DNA from: a virus
DNA: 35,923 nt
Virus record (IMG/VR): IMGVR_UViG_3300022748_000011
Location: 1-35,923 of that record
Direction: 5' to 3' (one strand)
In this document: one piece after another, positions 14,740-21,931 of the stretch
Layout: every line of letters begins with the position of its first letter
Numbering within the stretch: position 1 is the stretch's first letter
Position numbers and translations under genes: made by a program
The notes under the pieces: model-generated
The model's database searches: none
Told to the model about the DNA's origin: nothing
What the model saw: only the letters and a program-made list of their open reading frames with translations

Positions 14740-14764
14740 GTTGCCCATACCTAGAAAAGATTAG

Positions 14765-14793
14765 TTGCATATCTTTTTTACATGATGTATAGT
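14765..14793 (+). promoter_or_regulatory. Putative promoter of recombination operon
   Basis: TTGCAT (14765-14770) and TATAGT (14788-14793) with a 17-base spacer. The -10 is good (5/6), the -35 weak (3/6). It is placed 40 bases before the first gene of the plus-strand operon, directly after the repeat region. Confidence 0.5.
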
Positions 14794-14833
14794 TTTAATC
14801 GTAGTATCCTATTAACCTAACTTGGAGAACCCT

Positions 14834-15046
14834 ATGATCTTTAAGGCACACTTCTATGTGACCGATACCGAATCATTACTCGGTTTACTAGACACCATCA
14901 AAGCACAAGTGACTTCTGGCAAGACTGGTGAATACAGCGAACAGTATCCCTTTTATTCGGGCGACTGGTCGATTCATCCATCTGCACAACAGCGTTACAC
15001 ACCAGAAGAACTCGATGATCTTTCAACCATTCCTTTCGGGAGATAA
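14834..15046 (+). CDS. Hypothetical small protein, first gene of recombination operon
   Basis: 70 residues from ATG 14834, chosen because GGAG (14824-14827) lies six bases upstream; a TTG at 14822 would sit on the ribosome site itself. Sequence: FKAHFYVTDTESLLGLLDTIKAQVTSG, then QRYTPEELDDLSTIPFGR. Mixed alpha/beta, no family recognised. The next gene begins two bases after its stop. It may be an accessory or control protein of the recombination genes. Confidence 0.6.
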   Translation: MIFKAHFYVTDTESLLGLLDTIKAQVTSGKTGEYSEQYPFYSGDWSIHPSAQQRYTPEELDDLSTIPFGR

Positions 15047-15048
15047 CC

Positions 15049-15285
15049 ATGGCAAGAACACCAGGCAGTAAGAACAAACCAAAGACTGTAGCAATCTATT
15101 CTGAACAAGATGTGCGGGATCTCAATGCTCGGATTACCAAGCTTGAGGGACTTACTGAACGCCAAGATGAAGCAGTCCAACAAGGGCTAGATGAGATCAG
15201 CGAGTTGCGGGATAAGGTGGAGTTTTATCGCAAACAAACCAACCACTATCTTGCGTTGATTAACATTCTCGCCAAGGGGGTGTGA
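15049..15285 (+). CDS. Hypothetical coiled-coil protein
   Basis: 78 residues. A basic start (ARTPGSKNKPK) resembling DNA-contacting tails is followed by a long helix with heptads (DLNARITKLEGLTERQDEAVQQGLDEISELRDKVEFYRKQTNHY). The stop overlaps the exonuclease ATG (TGATG), so the two are coupled. An oligomeric DNA-associated accessory factor is plausible; not proven. Confidence 0.6.
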   Translation: MARTPGSKNKPKTVAIYSEQDVRDLNARITKLEGLTERQDEAVQQGLDEISELRDKVEFYRKQTNHYLALINILAKGV

Positions 15286-16187
15286 TGGCTAATGATCGCA
15301 ACGACTTCGAACCCGAAGTGCGTAACTCCGCTTGGTGGAGCGGTGACTCTCGCATGGCCGCTAATGGTCGTGCTGTCGATGCCATCCTCACTAAGCAAGG
15401 TAAACGCCAAGCACCTGATCTATCCGACAATGAAGCGGTGCAGATGGGTCATGTCATGCAACCGATCATTGGGCGCTTATTCCAAGACAAGCATAAGATG
15501 GAGTTAAAGGATGCCGATTATGCCCTTACCCACTCCAGCGAGTCTTGGTTTCGCTCTCATTTTGATTTCATTAGCGCAGATGGTCGTGTGCTTGTTGAAG
15601 CTAAAAACTACAATGCGGGAGTTCGCAATAAGTTTGATGCCGACACCAATCGGATTCCTGATGCTGACTACGCCCAATTGGTACATGAGTGCGCTTGTCA
15701 TGGCATTGATCGTATATTTTTGGCTGTGCTTTTTGGAGGTCAGGAGTTCGTTACTTTTGAGTTCAATATCAGCCAAGCTGAGAAAGACGAGTTGGTTCAA
15801 AAGATGGCGAAGTTGTGGGCGTTCTGTAAGACCGACACATTACCTCCAGCCGAGAGCATCGAGCAAACGAAGATCATCTACCCGCAAAGTGCGCCTGGTC
15901 AAATTGTGGCAACACAAAACATCGAGCAAGCCGTAGCGCAACTCAAGGCGGTCAAGCAAGGCATTAAACAGCTTGAGGAACAGGAAGAGCAGATCGAGGT
16001 AGCACTTCGTAATCTGATGCAAGACAAGGATGAGATCGTGTCTTTTTCAGGTGAAACTCTGGTGACTTGGAGATCGTCTAAGGTTTCAAAACGGTTTTCA
16101 GCTACCTTATTTCAACAAGCAATGCCCGACATTTATGAGAAGTTTGTAGTCGAGCAACCAGGATCAAGGAGGTTCTTAGTCAAATGA
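15285..16187 (+). CDS. YqaJ/lambda-exonuclease-type recombination nuclease
   Basis: 300 residues from ATG 15285; the GTG one codon earlier is crowded by AAGGGGG and less likely. PD-(D/E)xK core: SHFDFIS with D94, then RVLVEAKNY with E105 and K107; Q and helix residues follow in DYAQLVHECACHG. The early helix RNSAWWSGDSRMAANGRAVDAI resembles the SRAxxA-type opening of YqaJ nucleases. The C-terminal 110 residues include a coiled coil. It resects double-strand ends for the annealing protein encoded two genes on. The 3' end carries the ribosome site of an overlapping micropeptide gene. Confidence 0.85.
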   Translation: MANDRNDFEPEVRNSAWWSGDSRMAANGRAVDAILTKQGKRQAPDLSDNEAVQMGHVMQPIIGRLFQDKHKMELKDADYALTHSSESWFRSHFDFISADGRVLVEAKNYNAGVRNKFDADTNRIPDADYAQLVHECACHGIDRIFLAVLFGGQEFVTFEFNISQAEKDELVQKMAKLWAFCKTDTLPPAESIEQTKIIYPQSAPGQIVATQNIEQAVAQLKAVKQGIKQLEEQEEQIEVALRNLMQDKDEIVSFSGETLVTWRSSKVSKRFSATLFQQAMPDIYEKFVVEQPGSRRFLVK

Positions 16188-16270
16188 ACTCGATTGATAT
16201 AGCAGTATGGGTTATGGCAGCCACCTCTGTCATTGATTTAGTCCTAACTTTAGCGGAGATATTTACATGA
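16184..16270 (+). CDS. Membrane micropeptide between exonuclease and annealing protein
   Basis: 28 residues. Starts by ATGA overlap with the exonuclease stop and ends by ATGA overlap with the next start. A full AAGGAGGT ribosome site (16166-16173) lies ten bases upstream, inside the exonuclease gene, which has no other reason to be there. The product, MNSIDIAVWVMAATSVIDL then VLTLAEIFT, is one hydrophobic helix with few charges. It is a convincing short gene of unknown role, perhaps a membrane link for the recombination proteins or an inhibitor of a host function. Confidence 0.65.
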   Translation: MNSIDIAVWVMAATSVIDLVLTLAEIFT

Positions 16271-17115
16271 GTAATATTGTTAGTTTTAATGAAATGGATC
16301 AAATGGCCGGTGCGATTGCCGCATCCGGTTTATTTGGGATGAAGGATAAGAATAGTGTATTGGCATTGATGGCGGTGGCTCAGGCAGAAGGTTTGCATCC
16401 AGCCACAGCGGCTCGTGACTTCCACATTATTCAGGGCAAACCCGCATTGAAAGCCGATGCGATGTTGGCTCGTTTTCAAAATGCTGGCGGTAAAGTCGAT
16501 TGGAAGGATTACACCGATGAAAAAGTTACAGGCGTATTTAGTCACCCCAACGGTGGAGAGCTTGCCGTTACTTGGACAATCGAACAGGCACAGAGAATCG
16601 GGCTTGTTAAACCCGGTTCGGGCTGGCAGAAGTTCCCAAGAGCCATGCTCAGATCCCGATGCATTTCAGAGGGTATACGAAGCGTGTTTCCAGGCTCAGT
16701 TACAGGGTTCTATTCTCCTGAAGAAGTGGCAGACTTCGAACCACCAAAAGATGCTAAGACGATCACAATTGATGAAATCAAAAGTGATGAGATAACCGTT
16801 GATGTTAATAGCGGTGAGGTAACTGTTACCCCATCTGGCAAGATTGGCAAATTGGGTAATGTGTCCGTTAATGCCTTACCACTTTACATTCCGGGCAACA
16901 CCGAACCCTACGCTACTTATCTGAACCTAGACGATTGGCAAGATGGATTCGTAGAACTGACCAACAAAATTGACCAATCGAGTAAGTACAGTCCAGAAGA
17001 AAAGCATCAAAAAAAGAAGGATCTTCGGGATGCCAACGATCAGTTTATGAAGTCTTGGTCAGGCACAGAAGTAGCAAAGTTATTAACTAAAACAGCACAA
17101 TCAAGGAGAAAGTAA
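16267..17115 (+). CDS. RecT-family single-strand annealing protein
   Basis: 282 residues. The stretch LMAVAQAEGLHPATAARDFHIIQGKPALKADAMLARFQNAGGKVDW (about 35-80), with later GWQKFPRAMLRSRCISEGIRSVFPG (about 118-142), is the core pattern of RecT-like annealing proteins in phages. GGAG lies eight bases before the start. With the exonuclease it forms an Exo/SSAP pair for recombination-dependent replication or end joining. The C-terminal 130 residues are variable and charged, ending in a basic tail. Its final base overlaps the SSB-like start. Confidence 0.8.
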   Translation: MSNIVSFNEMDQMAGAIAASGLFGMKDKNSVLALMAVAQAEGLHPATAARDFHIIQGKPALKADAMLARFQNAGGKVDWKDYTDEKVTGVFSHPNGGELAVTWTIEQAQRIGLVKPGSGWQKFPRAMLRSRCISEGIRSVFPGSVTGFYSPEEVADFEPPKDAKTITIDEIKSDEITVDVNSGEVTVTPSGKIGKLGNVSVNALPLYIPGNTEPYATYLNLDDWQDGFVELTNKIDQSSKYSPEEKHQKKKDLRDANDQFMKSWSGTEVAKLLTKTAQSRRK

Positions 17116-17378
17116 TGGCAACAGGTCATATTGAACGCATGGGTAGCGGTGTCTTGTACACCAACGAGAAACGCACTAGCGATAAAGCACCGCAGTTTAA
17201 GGGTCATTTGATGATTTCAAAGGACTACAAGGCTGGGGAAAAGATTAAGATTTCCGCATGGATCTACAACACGCCAAAAGGTCAACTGGTGTCCTTGTCC
17301 GAGGATACTTGGAAACCAGATGGTGCGCAGCAGTACCCCAAAGAAGTAACTCTCAAAGACGATGAAGTTCCATTTTAA
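17115..17378 (+). CDS. ssb: SSB-like single-stranded DNA-binding protein
   Basis: 87 residues. Small beta-rich body (FKGHLMISKDYKAGEKIKISAWIYNTPKGQLVSL) compatible with a reduced OB fold, and an acidic C-terminus DDEVPF like the DDDIPF tail that SSBs use to recruit partners. Position after RecT with coupled translation supports the role. It is shorter than bacterial SSB (about 170), so one OB fold with almost no linker. Assignment rests on tail, size and context. Confidence 0.65.
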   Translation: MATGHIERMGSGVLYTNEKRTSDKAPQFKGHLMISKDYKAGEKIKISAWIYNTPKGQLVSLSEDTWKPDGAQQYPKEVTLKDDEVPF

Positions 17379-17388
17379 GGAGAATGCA

Positions 17389-17538
17389 ATGAAAAAATTA
17401 GTTATCGCTTATGTAATAACTTTACTGTGCATGGTCGGATATGCTAATGCGCAAGTGAAATGCGTACCGGATGGCAAGGGTGGTATGTGCTGTTGGGATG
17501 TTGGCACACAAGGACCATTTAGACCTATCGGTTGTTGA
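17389..17538 (+). CDS. Small secreted cysteine-rich peptide
   Basis: 49 residues. AAGGAG lies six bases before the ATG. A classical signal peptide, MKKLVIAYVITLLCMVGYANA, is cleavable after ANA, leaving a 28-residue mature peptide with four Cys (one, then a CC pair, then the last residue), suggesting two disulfides. The stop overlaps the RusA ATG (TGATG). The export signal shows it acts in periplasm or outside the cell. No family recognised; it may be a superinfection exclusion or envelope factor. Confidence 0.65.
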   Translation: MKKLVIAYVITLLCMVGYANAQVKCVPDGKGGMCCWDVGTQGPFRPIGC

Positions 17539-17915
17539 TGATTCGCTTAGACCTACCTTACCCGCCATCGATCAATAATTACTGGATCGCAAGCGGGCAT
17601 CGTAGGTTTATCAGTAAGCGTGGGCAAGAGTTTCGTCAGGCAGTTTGGATTGAATGTTTACAACGGAGAGTACCGAAATTGGGTTCACAGTCGCTCATGG
17701 TTCACATTATTTTGCAGCCAAGAAACAAGAAGCTGATGGATATTGATAACTGCGCCAAAGCGATTTTGGATAGCTTAGAACACGCTGGTATTTTCAATTC
17801 GGATGTTCAGGTTCAAAAGCTATTGATTGAGCGTGGAGAGCAAGTCAAAGGCGGTGGCTGCCAGGTAATGATTGAAGTAATCCCCTCTAGCTCAAAAGAG
17901 AATCCGCAAGGATAG
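17538..17915 (+). CDS. rusA: RusA-family Holliday junction resolvase
   Basis: 125 residues from ATG 17538, overlapping the previous stop. LPYPPSINNYW (6-16) opens the family fold. The catalytic aspartates are D68 and D70 in MDIDNCAKAILDSL and D89 in NSDVQV, with K74, matching E. coli RusA D70, D72, D91 and K76 with a constant two-residue offset. It cleaves four-way junctions as a dimer, resolving recombination intermediates before packaging. Fits the adjacent Exo, RecT and SSB genes. Confidence 0.9.
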   Translation: MIRLDLPYPPSINNYWIASGHRRFISKRGQEFRQAVWIECLQRRVPKLGSQSLMVHIILQPRNKKLMDIDNCAKAILDSLEHAGIFNSDVQVQKLLIERGEQVKGGGCQVMIEVIPSSSKENPQG

Positions 17916-17921
17916 TTAGGT

Positions 17922-17943
17922 AAGGTGCGCCAGCCACCTTTTT
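17922..17943 (+). terminator. Weak intrinsic terminator after RusA gene
   Basis: AAGGTG/CACCTT stem (17922-17927 and 17935-17940) with a seven-base loop and five T residues at 17939-17943. Short, but correctly placed after the recombination genes; partial readthrough into the next genes is likely. Confidence 0.4.
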
Positions 17944-17970
17944 GAGCAGCTGGCACTAACGGGGAAAACT

Positions 17971-18141
17971 ATGGAAAAAACTAATGTAATTGAATGTCGA
18001 GTTTTAACAACTGCTGATATTGCTAAAGTATTTATTCATCATGTTGATACACATAAACATAATGATTTAGAGCGTAATGATTATTTTGATTTTGCAAGAG
18101 CCATTGAGATTGAAGTTTTGAAAAAGGTTCAAGAAAAATGA
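17971..18141 (+). CDS. Hypothetical small protein
   Basis: 56 residues, too short for many gene callers. GGGGA lies about five bases before the ATG, and the stop overlaps the next ATG (ATGA). Sequence includes DIAKVFIHHVDTHKHNDLERNDYFDFARAIEIEVLKK, helical, His-rich in the middle. No family recognised. Coupling to neighbours supports it as a real gene. Confidence 0.55.
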   Translation: MEKTNVIECRVLTTADIAKVFIHHVDTHKHNDLERNDYFDFARAIEIEVLKKVQEK

Positions 18142-18218
18142 AAAAGGTTACTTACGAGATTATTGGGTTTTTACCGAATGGCAAGGTATTGATAAAGGTC
18201 GTGCCAGATCATTTATGA
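18138..18218 (+). CDS. Hypothetical micropeptide
   Basis: 26 residues. It starts by ATGA overlap with the 56-residue gene and ends by ATGA overlap with the 148-residue gene; AAGG lies ten bases upstream. The product begins MKKVTYEIIGFLPNGKVLI, a beta-hairpin-like peptide. Double overlap is the main support. It may be a translational bridge rather than a functional product. Confidence 0.45.
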   Translation: MKKVTYEIIGFLPNGKVLIKVVPDHL

Positions 18219-18661
18219 AAACTAAGCCGTTTAATCAAACGCTACACGATCAATGCGATCCGCATACTCGTAATGCGGTGATTCGGTATTTGAAAAATGT
18301 TTGGTGTGTGGATGCCATACCCAATCCAGATCGCTATGCCGTTGATTTAATTGGCTTTAAGGATTTGATACCGCATTGTTATGTAGAAGTAGAAAACCGG
18401 TATTGGGGTCGTGGGATGCATTATTGTCCGTATCAAACAATCCATGTGCCATATCGCAAGGCCAAACTTTTCAATAATGATTTGCAAACCTTTATGTTTG
18501 TCGTAAATCATTACATGGAAAATGCATACTGGATTGATGCGATCAAGATTAAAGATTCACCAGTAATTGAAGTAAAGAATACGGCAGTAGCGAGCGATGA
18601 GTATTTTTATGATGTACCAATTAAAGAATGGAAGTTAATTAACCTTGAGGATGTTTTCTAA
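18215..18661 (+). CDS. Possible PD-(D/E)xK-like nuclease
   Basis: 148 residues. RYAVDLIGFKDLIPHCYVEVENRYW (about 40-64) has the spacing of a restriction-nuclease core: an Asp, a beta strand, then E-x-E in place of E-x-K. The rest is alpha/beta with many aromatic residues. I cannot confirm catalytic completeness because the usual Lys is replaced. Located between small hypothetical genes and a glycosyltransferase whose ATG overlaps its stop. Confidence 0.4.
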   Translation: MKTKPFNQTLHDQCDPHTRNAVIRYLKNVWCVDAIPNPDRYAVDLIGFKDLIPHCYVEVENRYWGRGMHYCPYQTIHVPYRKAKLFNNDLQTFMFVVNHYMENAYWIDAIKIKDSPVIEVKNTAVASDEYFYDVPIKEWKLINLEDVF

Positions 18662-19401
18662 TGACTAAATTATTTGTAGCAACACCGATGTATGGTGGAA
18701 TGTGCGCTGGTTACTATATGCAATCCGTTATCCAGCTAATGACTACTTGCCAGGGTAATGGCGTGGATGTTCACTTTAGCTTTATGTTTAACGAAAGCTT
18801 GATTACCAGAGCCAGAAACTCATTGGCAGCGACCTTTTTGAAAACAGAATGTACTCATTTGATGTTTATTGACTCTGACATTCGTTTTCGTGCCGATGAT
18901 GTGATCCACATGATTCGTGCTGAAAAAGATATTCTCTGCGGAATCTATCCTAAGAAAGAGATTAACTGGTATCAGGTTAAGGCAGCAATGGATCGGGGTG
19001 TGCCATTCGATCAGCTCAAAAACCATACAGGTAGCTTCGTGGTGAACCTAGTGAATTATGTGGGCGAGGTCACCGTTCCAATCAATATGCCTGTCGAGAT
19101 TTTTAATGGTGGTACTGGCTTCATGCTGATTAAGCGAGAGGTCTTTGAAAAGATGGCTGATGTCGTACCTGAGTACGCTAATGATGTGATTGATCTATCA
19201 GGTCAAATGAAGCAGCTAGAGCCAATCAAAGAATACTTTACGACCTCGATTGAGCCTGGCACAAACCGTTTGCTCTCAGAGGACTACCACTTTTGTCGTA
19301 CTTGGCGAGAAATGGGTGGCAAGGTGTACGCAGCGCCCTGGTGTCAATTAGCCCACATCGGCACTTATGCGTTTGAAGGTCAACTAACCCCATCGGAGTA
19401 A
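18661..19401 (+). CDS. GT-A fold glycosyltransferase
   Basis: 246 residues. Begins LFVATPMYGG, then FNESLITRARNSLAATFLKTECTHLMFIDSDIRF, with DSD (71-73) as the metal/sugar-nucleotide DXD site, and later NGGTGFMLIKREVF and LLSEDYHFCRTWREMGGKVY, the acceptor-side segments of such enzymes in phages. Cytosolic. It is followed two bases later by an FkbM-type methyltransferase, so the two may act on one substrate. Target unknown. Confidence 0.75.
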   Translation: MTKLFVATPMYGGMCAGYYMQSVIQLMTTCQGNGVDVHFSFMFNESLITRARNSLAATFLKTECTHLMFIDSDIRFRADDVIHMIRAEKDILCGIYPKKEINWYQVKAAMDRGVPFDQLKNHTGSFVVNLVNYVGEVTVPINMPVEIFNGGTGFMLIKREVFEKMADVVPEYANDVIDLSGQMKQLEPIKEYFTTSIEPGTNRLLSEDYHFCRTWREMGGKVYAAPWCQLAHIGTYAFEGQLTPSE

Positions 19402-19403
19402 TC

Positions 19404-20141
19404 ATGGAAATTCACGATATTCGTTTAGAAGTAAACCCTGGCAATCCTATTCCACAGTACCAACACAAGCATAAGCTCTATGACCGCTTTTTGCCGTTCT
19501 TAGGAAAATACATTGATGGCACAGTCATTGATGTCGGTGCGAACTGCGGATTACTCATGGCATCCATGATGGCAAACAATCCAGCACTATCCTTTGTGTG
19601 CGTAGAAGCCGAGGAAAACATCTTTAAATATCTTGCCCGTAATTACGATAATGTTAAACAAGTGTTTCCAGACAACAGGGTGCAGCTTGTAAAAGGTAAG
19701 GTAGGTACAATTGGTATTCCACTTGATACGGTCATTCGAGAATATGAGGTTGACGATCTGTCGCTTATTAAGATTGATACCGATGGCTACGACTGGGATG
19801 TGATTCAAAGTTGCTCGTTTGAAAAAAAGCCATTGATCTACTATGAAGCAGACTTTAGGACACCAGAGCAGTATTACAAGTTCTCAAAAGTACCCATCCA
19901 GCTATTAGCCAAAGGGTACAGTCAATTCTATCTATTTGATAATTTTGGGGAATTTGTAACGCAGACCAACGACCCTGAACAGATGTTGCATTTAATGAAC
20001 TATATCTGGCGTATGAAGCAAGGTCATAGCGATACAACAATTTGGTACTTTGACATTCTGGTAACAACACCAGAGCAAGAGGAGTTGTGTAATCAGATCG
20101 TTACCGACTACTGCGCTTCTTCCTTCGCTTTGCCGTCTTAG
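19404..20141 (+). CDS. FkbM-type SAM-dependent methyltransferase
   Basis: 245 residues. SAM-binding motif I VIDVGANCG (41-49), acidic motif II CVEAEENIF (66-74), and LIKIDTDGYDWDVI (about 120-133), the conserved FkbM post-motif strand. FkbM enzymes usually O-methylate sugars, which suits the upstream glycosyltransferase. GGAG lies five bases before the ATG. Its last 41 bases overlap, on the opposite strand, the end of the last late gene. Confidence 0.8.
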   Translation: MEIHDIRLEVNPGNPIPQYQHKHKLYDRFLPFLGKYIDGTVIDVGANCGLLMASMMANNPALSFVCVEAEENIFKYLARNYDNVKQVFPDNRVQLVKGKVGTIGIPLDTVIREYEVDDLSLIKIDTDGYDWDVIQSCSFEKKPLIYYEADFRTPEQYYKFSKVPIQLLAKGYSQFYLFDNFGEFVTQTNDPEQMLHLMNYIWRMKQGHSDTTIWYFDILVTTPEQEELCNQIVTDYCASSFALPS

Positions 20142-20265
20142 CGGATTTACGAAATGCTGATTCCGTTGGCGCACCTTTACTCCCAGGCGTTCTCATACTC
20201 TCGCCTGATCCCTTACGGATGCGCTCTCTCTTTTTATGGATATTTGCATAAAGTCCTGGTTTCAT
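20101..20265 (-). CDS. Small basic protein, last late gene
   Basis: 54 residues, below common length cut-offs. MKPGLYANIHKKRERIRKGS then ESMRTPGSKGAPTESAFRKSAKTAK is a pattern I recall in small proteins of many podoviruses, function unknown. It starts by ATGA overlap with the DUF6321-like gene with GGGGG upstream, and ends 41 bases inside the convergent methyltransferase gene. Lys/Arg-rich, so it may bind nucleic acid or be packaged. Confidence 0.75.
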   Translation of the reverse strand: MKPGLYANIHKKRERIRKGSGESMRTPGSKGAPTESAFRKSAKTAKRRKKRSSR

Positions 20266-20492
20266 CTGCACCCCCATCTGCGTCTAGCTGCTTTACCTCG
20301 TTCACCCTTCCAATGTTTCGATCTGGCACAAAATGAGCGATGCCGACTACCTGATTTTTGGGGTGCTTTTAAGTTTGATCCTGTGGCTCGGTTATATTTG
20401 GCTCGCCCTTTCGCAGTCAAACCACCCCCACGAGAAACGGGGAGCTTCTCGCCACGACCAACCGAAAGACTAGGACCACGCTTGCGAGCCAT
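20262..20492 (-). CDS. DUF6321-like basic protein
   Basis: 76 residues: MARKRGPSLSVGRGEKLPVS, then GGGLTAKGRAKYNRATGSNLKAPQ, then SFCARSKHWKGERGKAARRRW. This is the pattern I know as DUF6321, widespread in tailed phages and of unknown function. AGAAGG lies before the ATG. Strongly basic with little hydrophobic core. It is the middle of three consecutive small basic genes after the endolysin. Confidence 0.8.
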   Translation of the reverse strand: MARKRGPSLSVGRGEKLPVSRGGGLTAKGRAKYNRATGSNLKAPQKSGSRHRSFCARSKHWKGERGKAARRRWGCR

Positions 20493-20494
20493 AT

Positions 20495-20635
20495 TTACCT
20501 TCTTCCTCTGCGCTTTCCTTTTCGTGCTGACGATAGGCTTGCTGCTACTGCTTGTTTTTGTGGGTAACCTTCTCGCATCATTTTTCGAATATTCTTGGAG
20601 ATGGTTTTCCTACTACTTCCTTTTTTGAGTGGCAT
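20495..20635 (-). CDS. Small basic protein after endolysin
   Basis: 46 residues: [20 protein letters not shown], then [20 protein letters not shown] and a basic tail. I recall near-identical layouts in many phage proteins of unknown function. Its ATG overlaps the endolysin stop (TAATG), and it ends two bases before the DUF6321-like start. Predicted helix-turn-helix-like pair with QKQAVAASL as the second helix. Confidence 0.75.
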   Translation of the reverse strand: MPLKKGSSRKTISKNIRKMMREGYPQKQAVAASLSSARKGKRRGRR

Positions 20636-21054
20636 TACGCAATCTCCTTTCCAGCTTTTAAGTCTGCCAAAGTTAAACCGCCTGTGTACTGAAAGTGCGC
20701 TAACTCCTTAAAAGTTCGCCAACGACCAGCCCACTCCAATCCAGCCCTTTCCCCTAACTCGCCAATTGTTTCCCAAATAGGATCAGATCCATCCCAATTG
20801 GGCTTGCCATTAATGAGAGGAACAACATCAATAGCACAACGATAATTGTGCCAAGATTCTCCTGGCTTGGCGTTTGTAACAATTTTTCCAGGTCGTGTTC
20901 TTCCTTGTTCATAAAGAGCTTCCTGTGATTCATTATCACGATAAGTCGAAGTAATTAAAAGATCAATACCTTCTTCATCGCAGAGTTCAATAAACTTTTC
21001 AACTCTAACTTTAACATTTGGAAGTAAGTCATTGATATTTCTACTGTTTATCAT
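20635..21054 (-). CDS. Endolysin, M15-type peptidase
   Basis: 139 residues. Zinc ligands H69 and D76 in [11 protein letters not shown]120 with catalytic E117 in ELAH, the layout of L-Ala-D-Glu or VanY-type peptidases such as T5 endolysin. It cuts stem peptides of peptidoglycan at the end of infection. No signal peptide or separate wall-binding domain, so it needs the holin encoded just upstream (ATGA overlap). Confidence 0.9.
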   Translation of the reverse strand: MINSRNINDLLPNVKVRVEKFIELCDEEGIDLLITSTYRDNESQEALYEQGRTRPGKIVTNAKPGESWHNYRCAIDVVPLINGKPNWDGSDPIWETIGELGERAGLEWAGRWRTFKELAHFQYTGGLTLADLKAGKEIA

Positions 21055-21419
21055 TTTTTCAGATTAGCCATAATCCGAGCGCCAAACAAAAAGCCAAAGG
21101 CGATGTTGGCTGCTTCAATGCCGATACGCTGGATCGATTCGGTTGTGCTGAAGTACAGGGTTGATAAACCAACAACAATAACTACCAATGCGCCTACATA
21201 GCGAGAGGATGCCCGCAGATCAATCACCCATTGGCTAGGTGTGCCACCAGGATTATCGAGCTTGGCAAGGGCTTCAATACGAGCAATCTCGGCTTGATCG
21301 AGCTTTATCTGATCGTCAATCGAAACAGGCTTGCCACCATTAGTCCAGTTTGAAATGAGTTGTTTGATGCCTTCAACACCAACGGGTACTAAAGCGCCAA
21401 TGATCGATTCAATAATCAT
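21051..21419 (-). CDS. Holin, 3TM type
   Basis: 122 residues. An N-terminal amphipathic/hydrophobic helix (2-18), a charged linker (NNGGKPVSIDDQIKLDQAEIARIEAL-type region), and two strong hydrophobic segments (about 74-91 YVGALVVIVVGLSTLYFS and 98-116). This matches the holin-of-3TMs family seen in phages and gene transfer agents. ATGA overlap with the endolysin gene supports a lysis role. Confidence 0.75.
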   Translation of the reverse strand: MIIESIIGALVPVGVEGIKQLISNWTNGGKPVSIDDQIKLDQAEIARIEALAKLDNPGGTPSQWVIDLRASSRYVGALVVIVVGLSTLYFSTTESIQRIGIEAANIAFGFLFGARIMANLKK

Positions 21420-21931
21420 CTAATTTGTTGTGCCGTAATAATGACCGATGGTACTGCTGGTACTGTAGCTGTTGCGTCAATGTGTTCTAAACGAATATTG
21501 GAGTTATCGGTTAACCAATAAATTTCAATATATTGTCCAGCAGCTACGCTTTCAATAAAATTCCATGCTGCCACTACAAAAGGTGCGTTAGATGGAATAA
21601 TTAACTTAGTAGCGGAATCAGCAATGTTGCTACCGTTTAAGGCAAACCAAATTGTTGCTGTTTGTCCAGATCCACCACCACCTGTGTTATAAAACTGCGC
21701 TGAAAATTGAATGTTATATGTGCCAGCGTTTGTAAATGTAACCCTAGTTTTGTTTCCAGCACCGTTAGCTGCTATGCTAACGCCACTCGCATCGGCAGTT
21801 AAATCAGCGATCATTGCCACCGCTGTATTTGCAGTAGCAGTTTGATCGGCAGAGCTATAAAACGATCCGTAAGCTAAATTACCGCCAGCTCCAGTAACAT
21901 TGATTGTGACCGAGCCAGATGATCTGAGCAT
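21416..21931 (-). CDS. Virion protein with TNF/C1q-like beta domain
   Basis: 171 residues, beta-rich. GTYNIQFSAQFYN, ATIWFALNGSNIADSATKLI and NFIESVAAGQYIEIYWLTDNSNIRLEHI form the strand order typical of the C1q/TNF-like jelly rolls used in phage fibre tips and head fibres. Overlaps both neighbours. Likely displayed on the virion; attachment site unknown. Confidence 0.65.
   Translation of the reverse strand: MLRSSGSVTINVTGAGGNLAYGSFYSSADQTATANTAVAMIADLTADASGVSIAANGAGNKTRVTFTNAGTYNIQFSAQFYNTGGGGSGQTATIWFALNGSNIADSATKLIIPSNAPFVVAAWNFIESVAAGQYIEIYWLTDNSNIRLEHIDATATVPAVPSVIITAQQIR

Larger units (their letters stand above)
14169..14764. other. Non-coding AT-rich repeat region, candidate replication origin
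   Basis: No gene is seen in nearly 600 bases. From left to right it holds a CGGCTTGT copy (14206-14213); a long hairpin around 14241-14277; a very AT-rich tract between two GCAGCTG heptamers (14277-14283 and 14510-14516), in which 14418-14509 contains no G or C; a near-palindrome GCGAAAATTTTGC just after; three GTAGAT-type repeats; and two consecutive hairpins. An easily melted tract next to short repeats is the usual form of an origin, and the recombination operon starts immediately after. Confidence 0.5.

Noticed and set aside
20236-20628. 130-codon plus-strand hydrophobic ORF
   Set aside because: Antisense to three basic small genes; Lys/Arg codons read backwards give Phe/Leu, which explains the apparent membrane protein.
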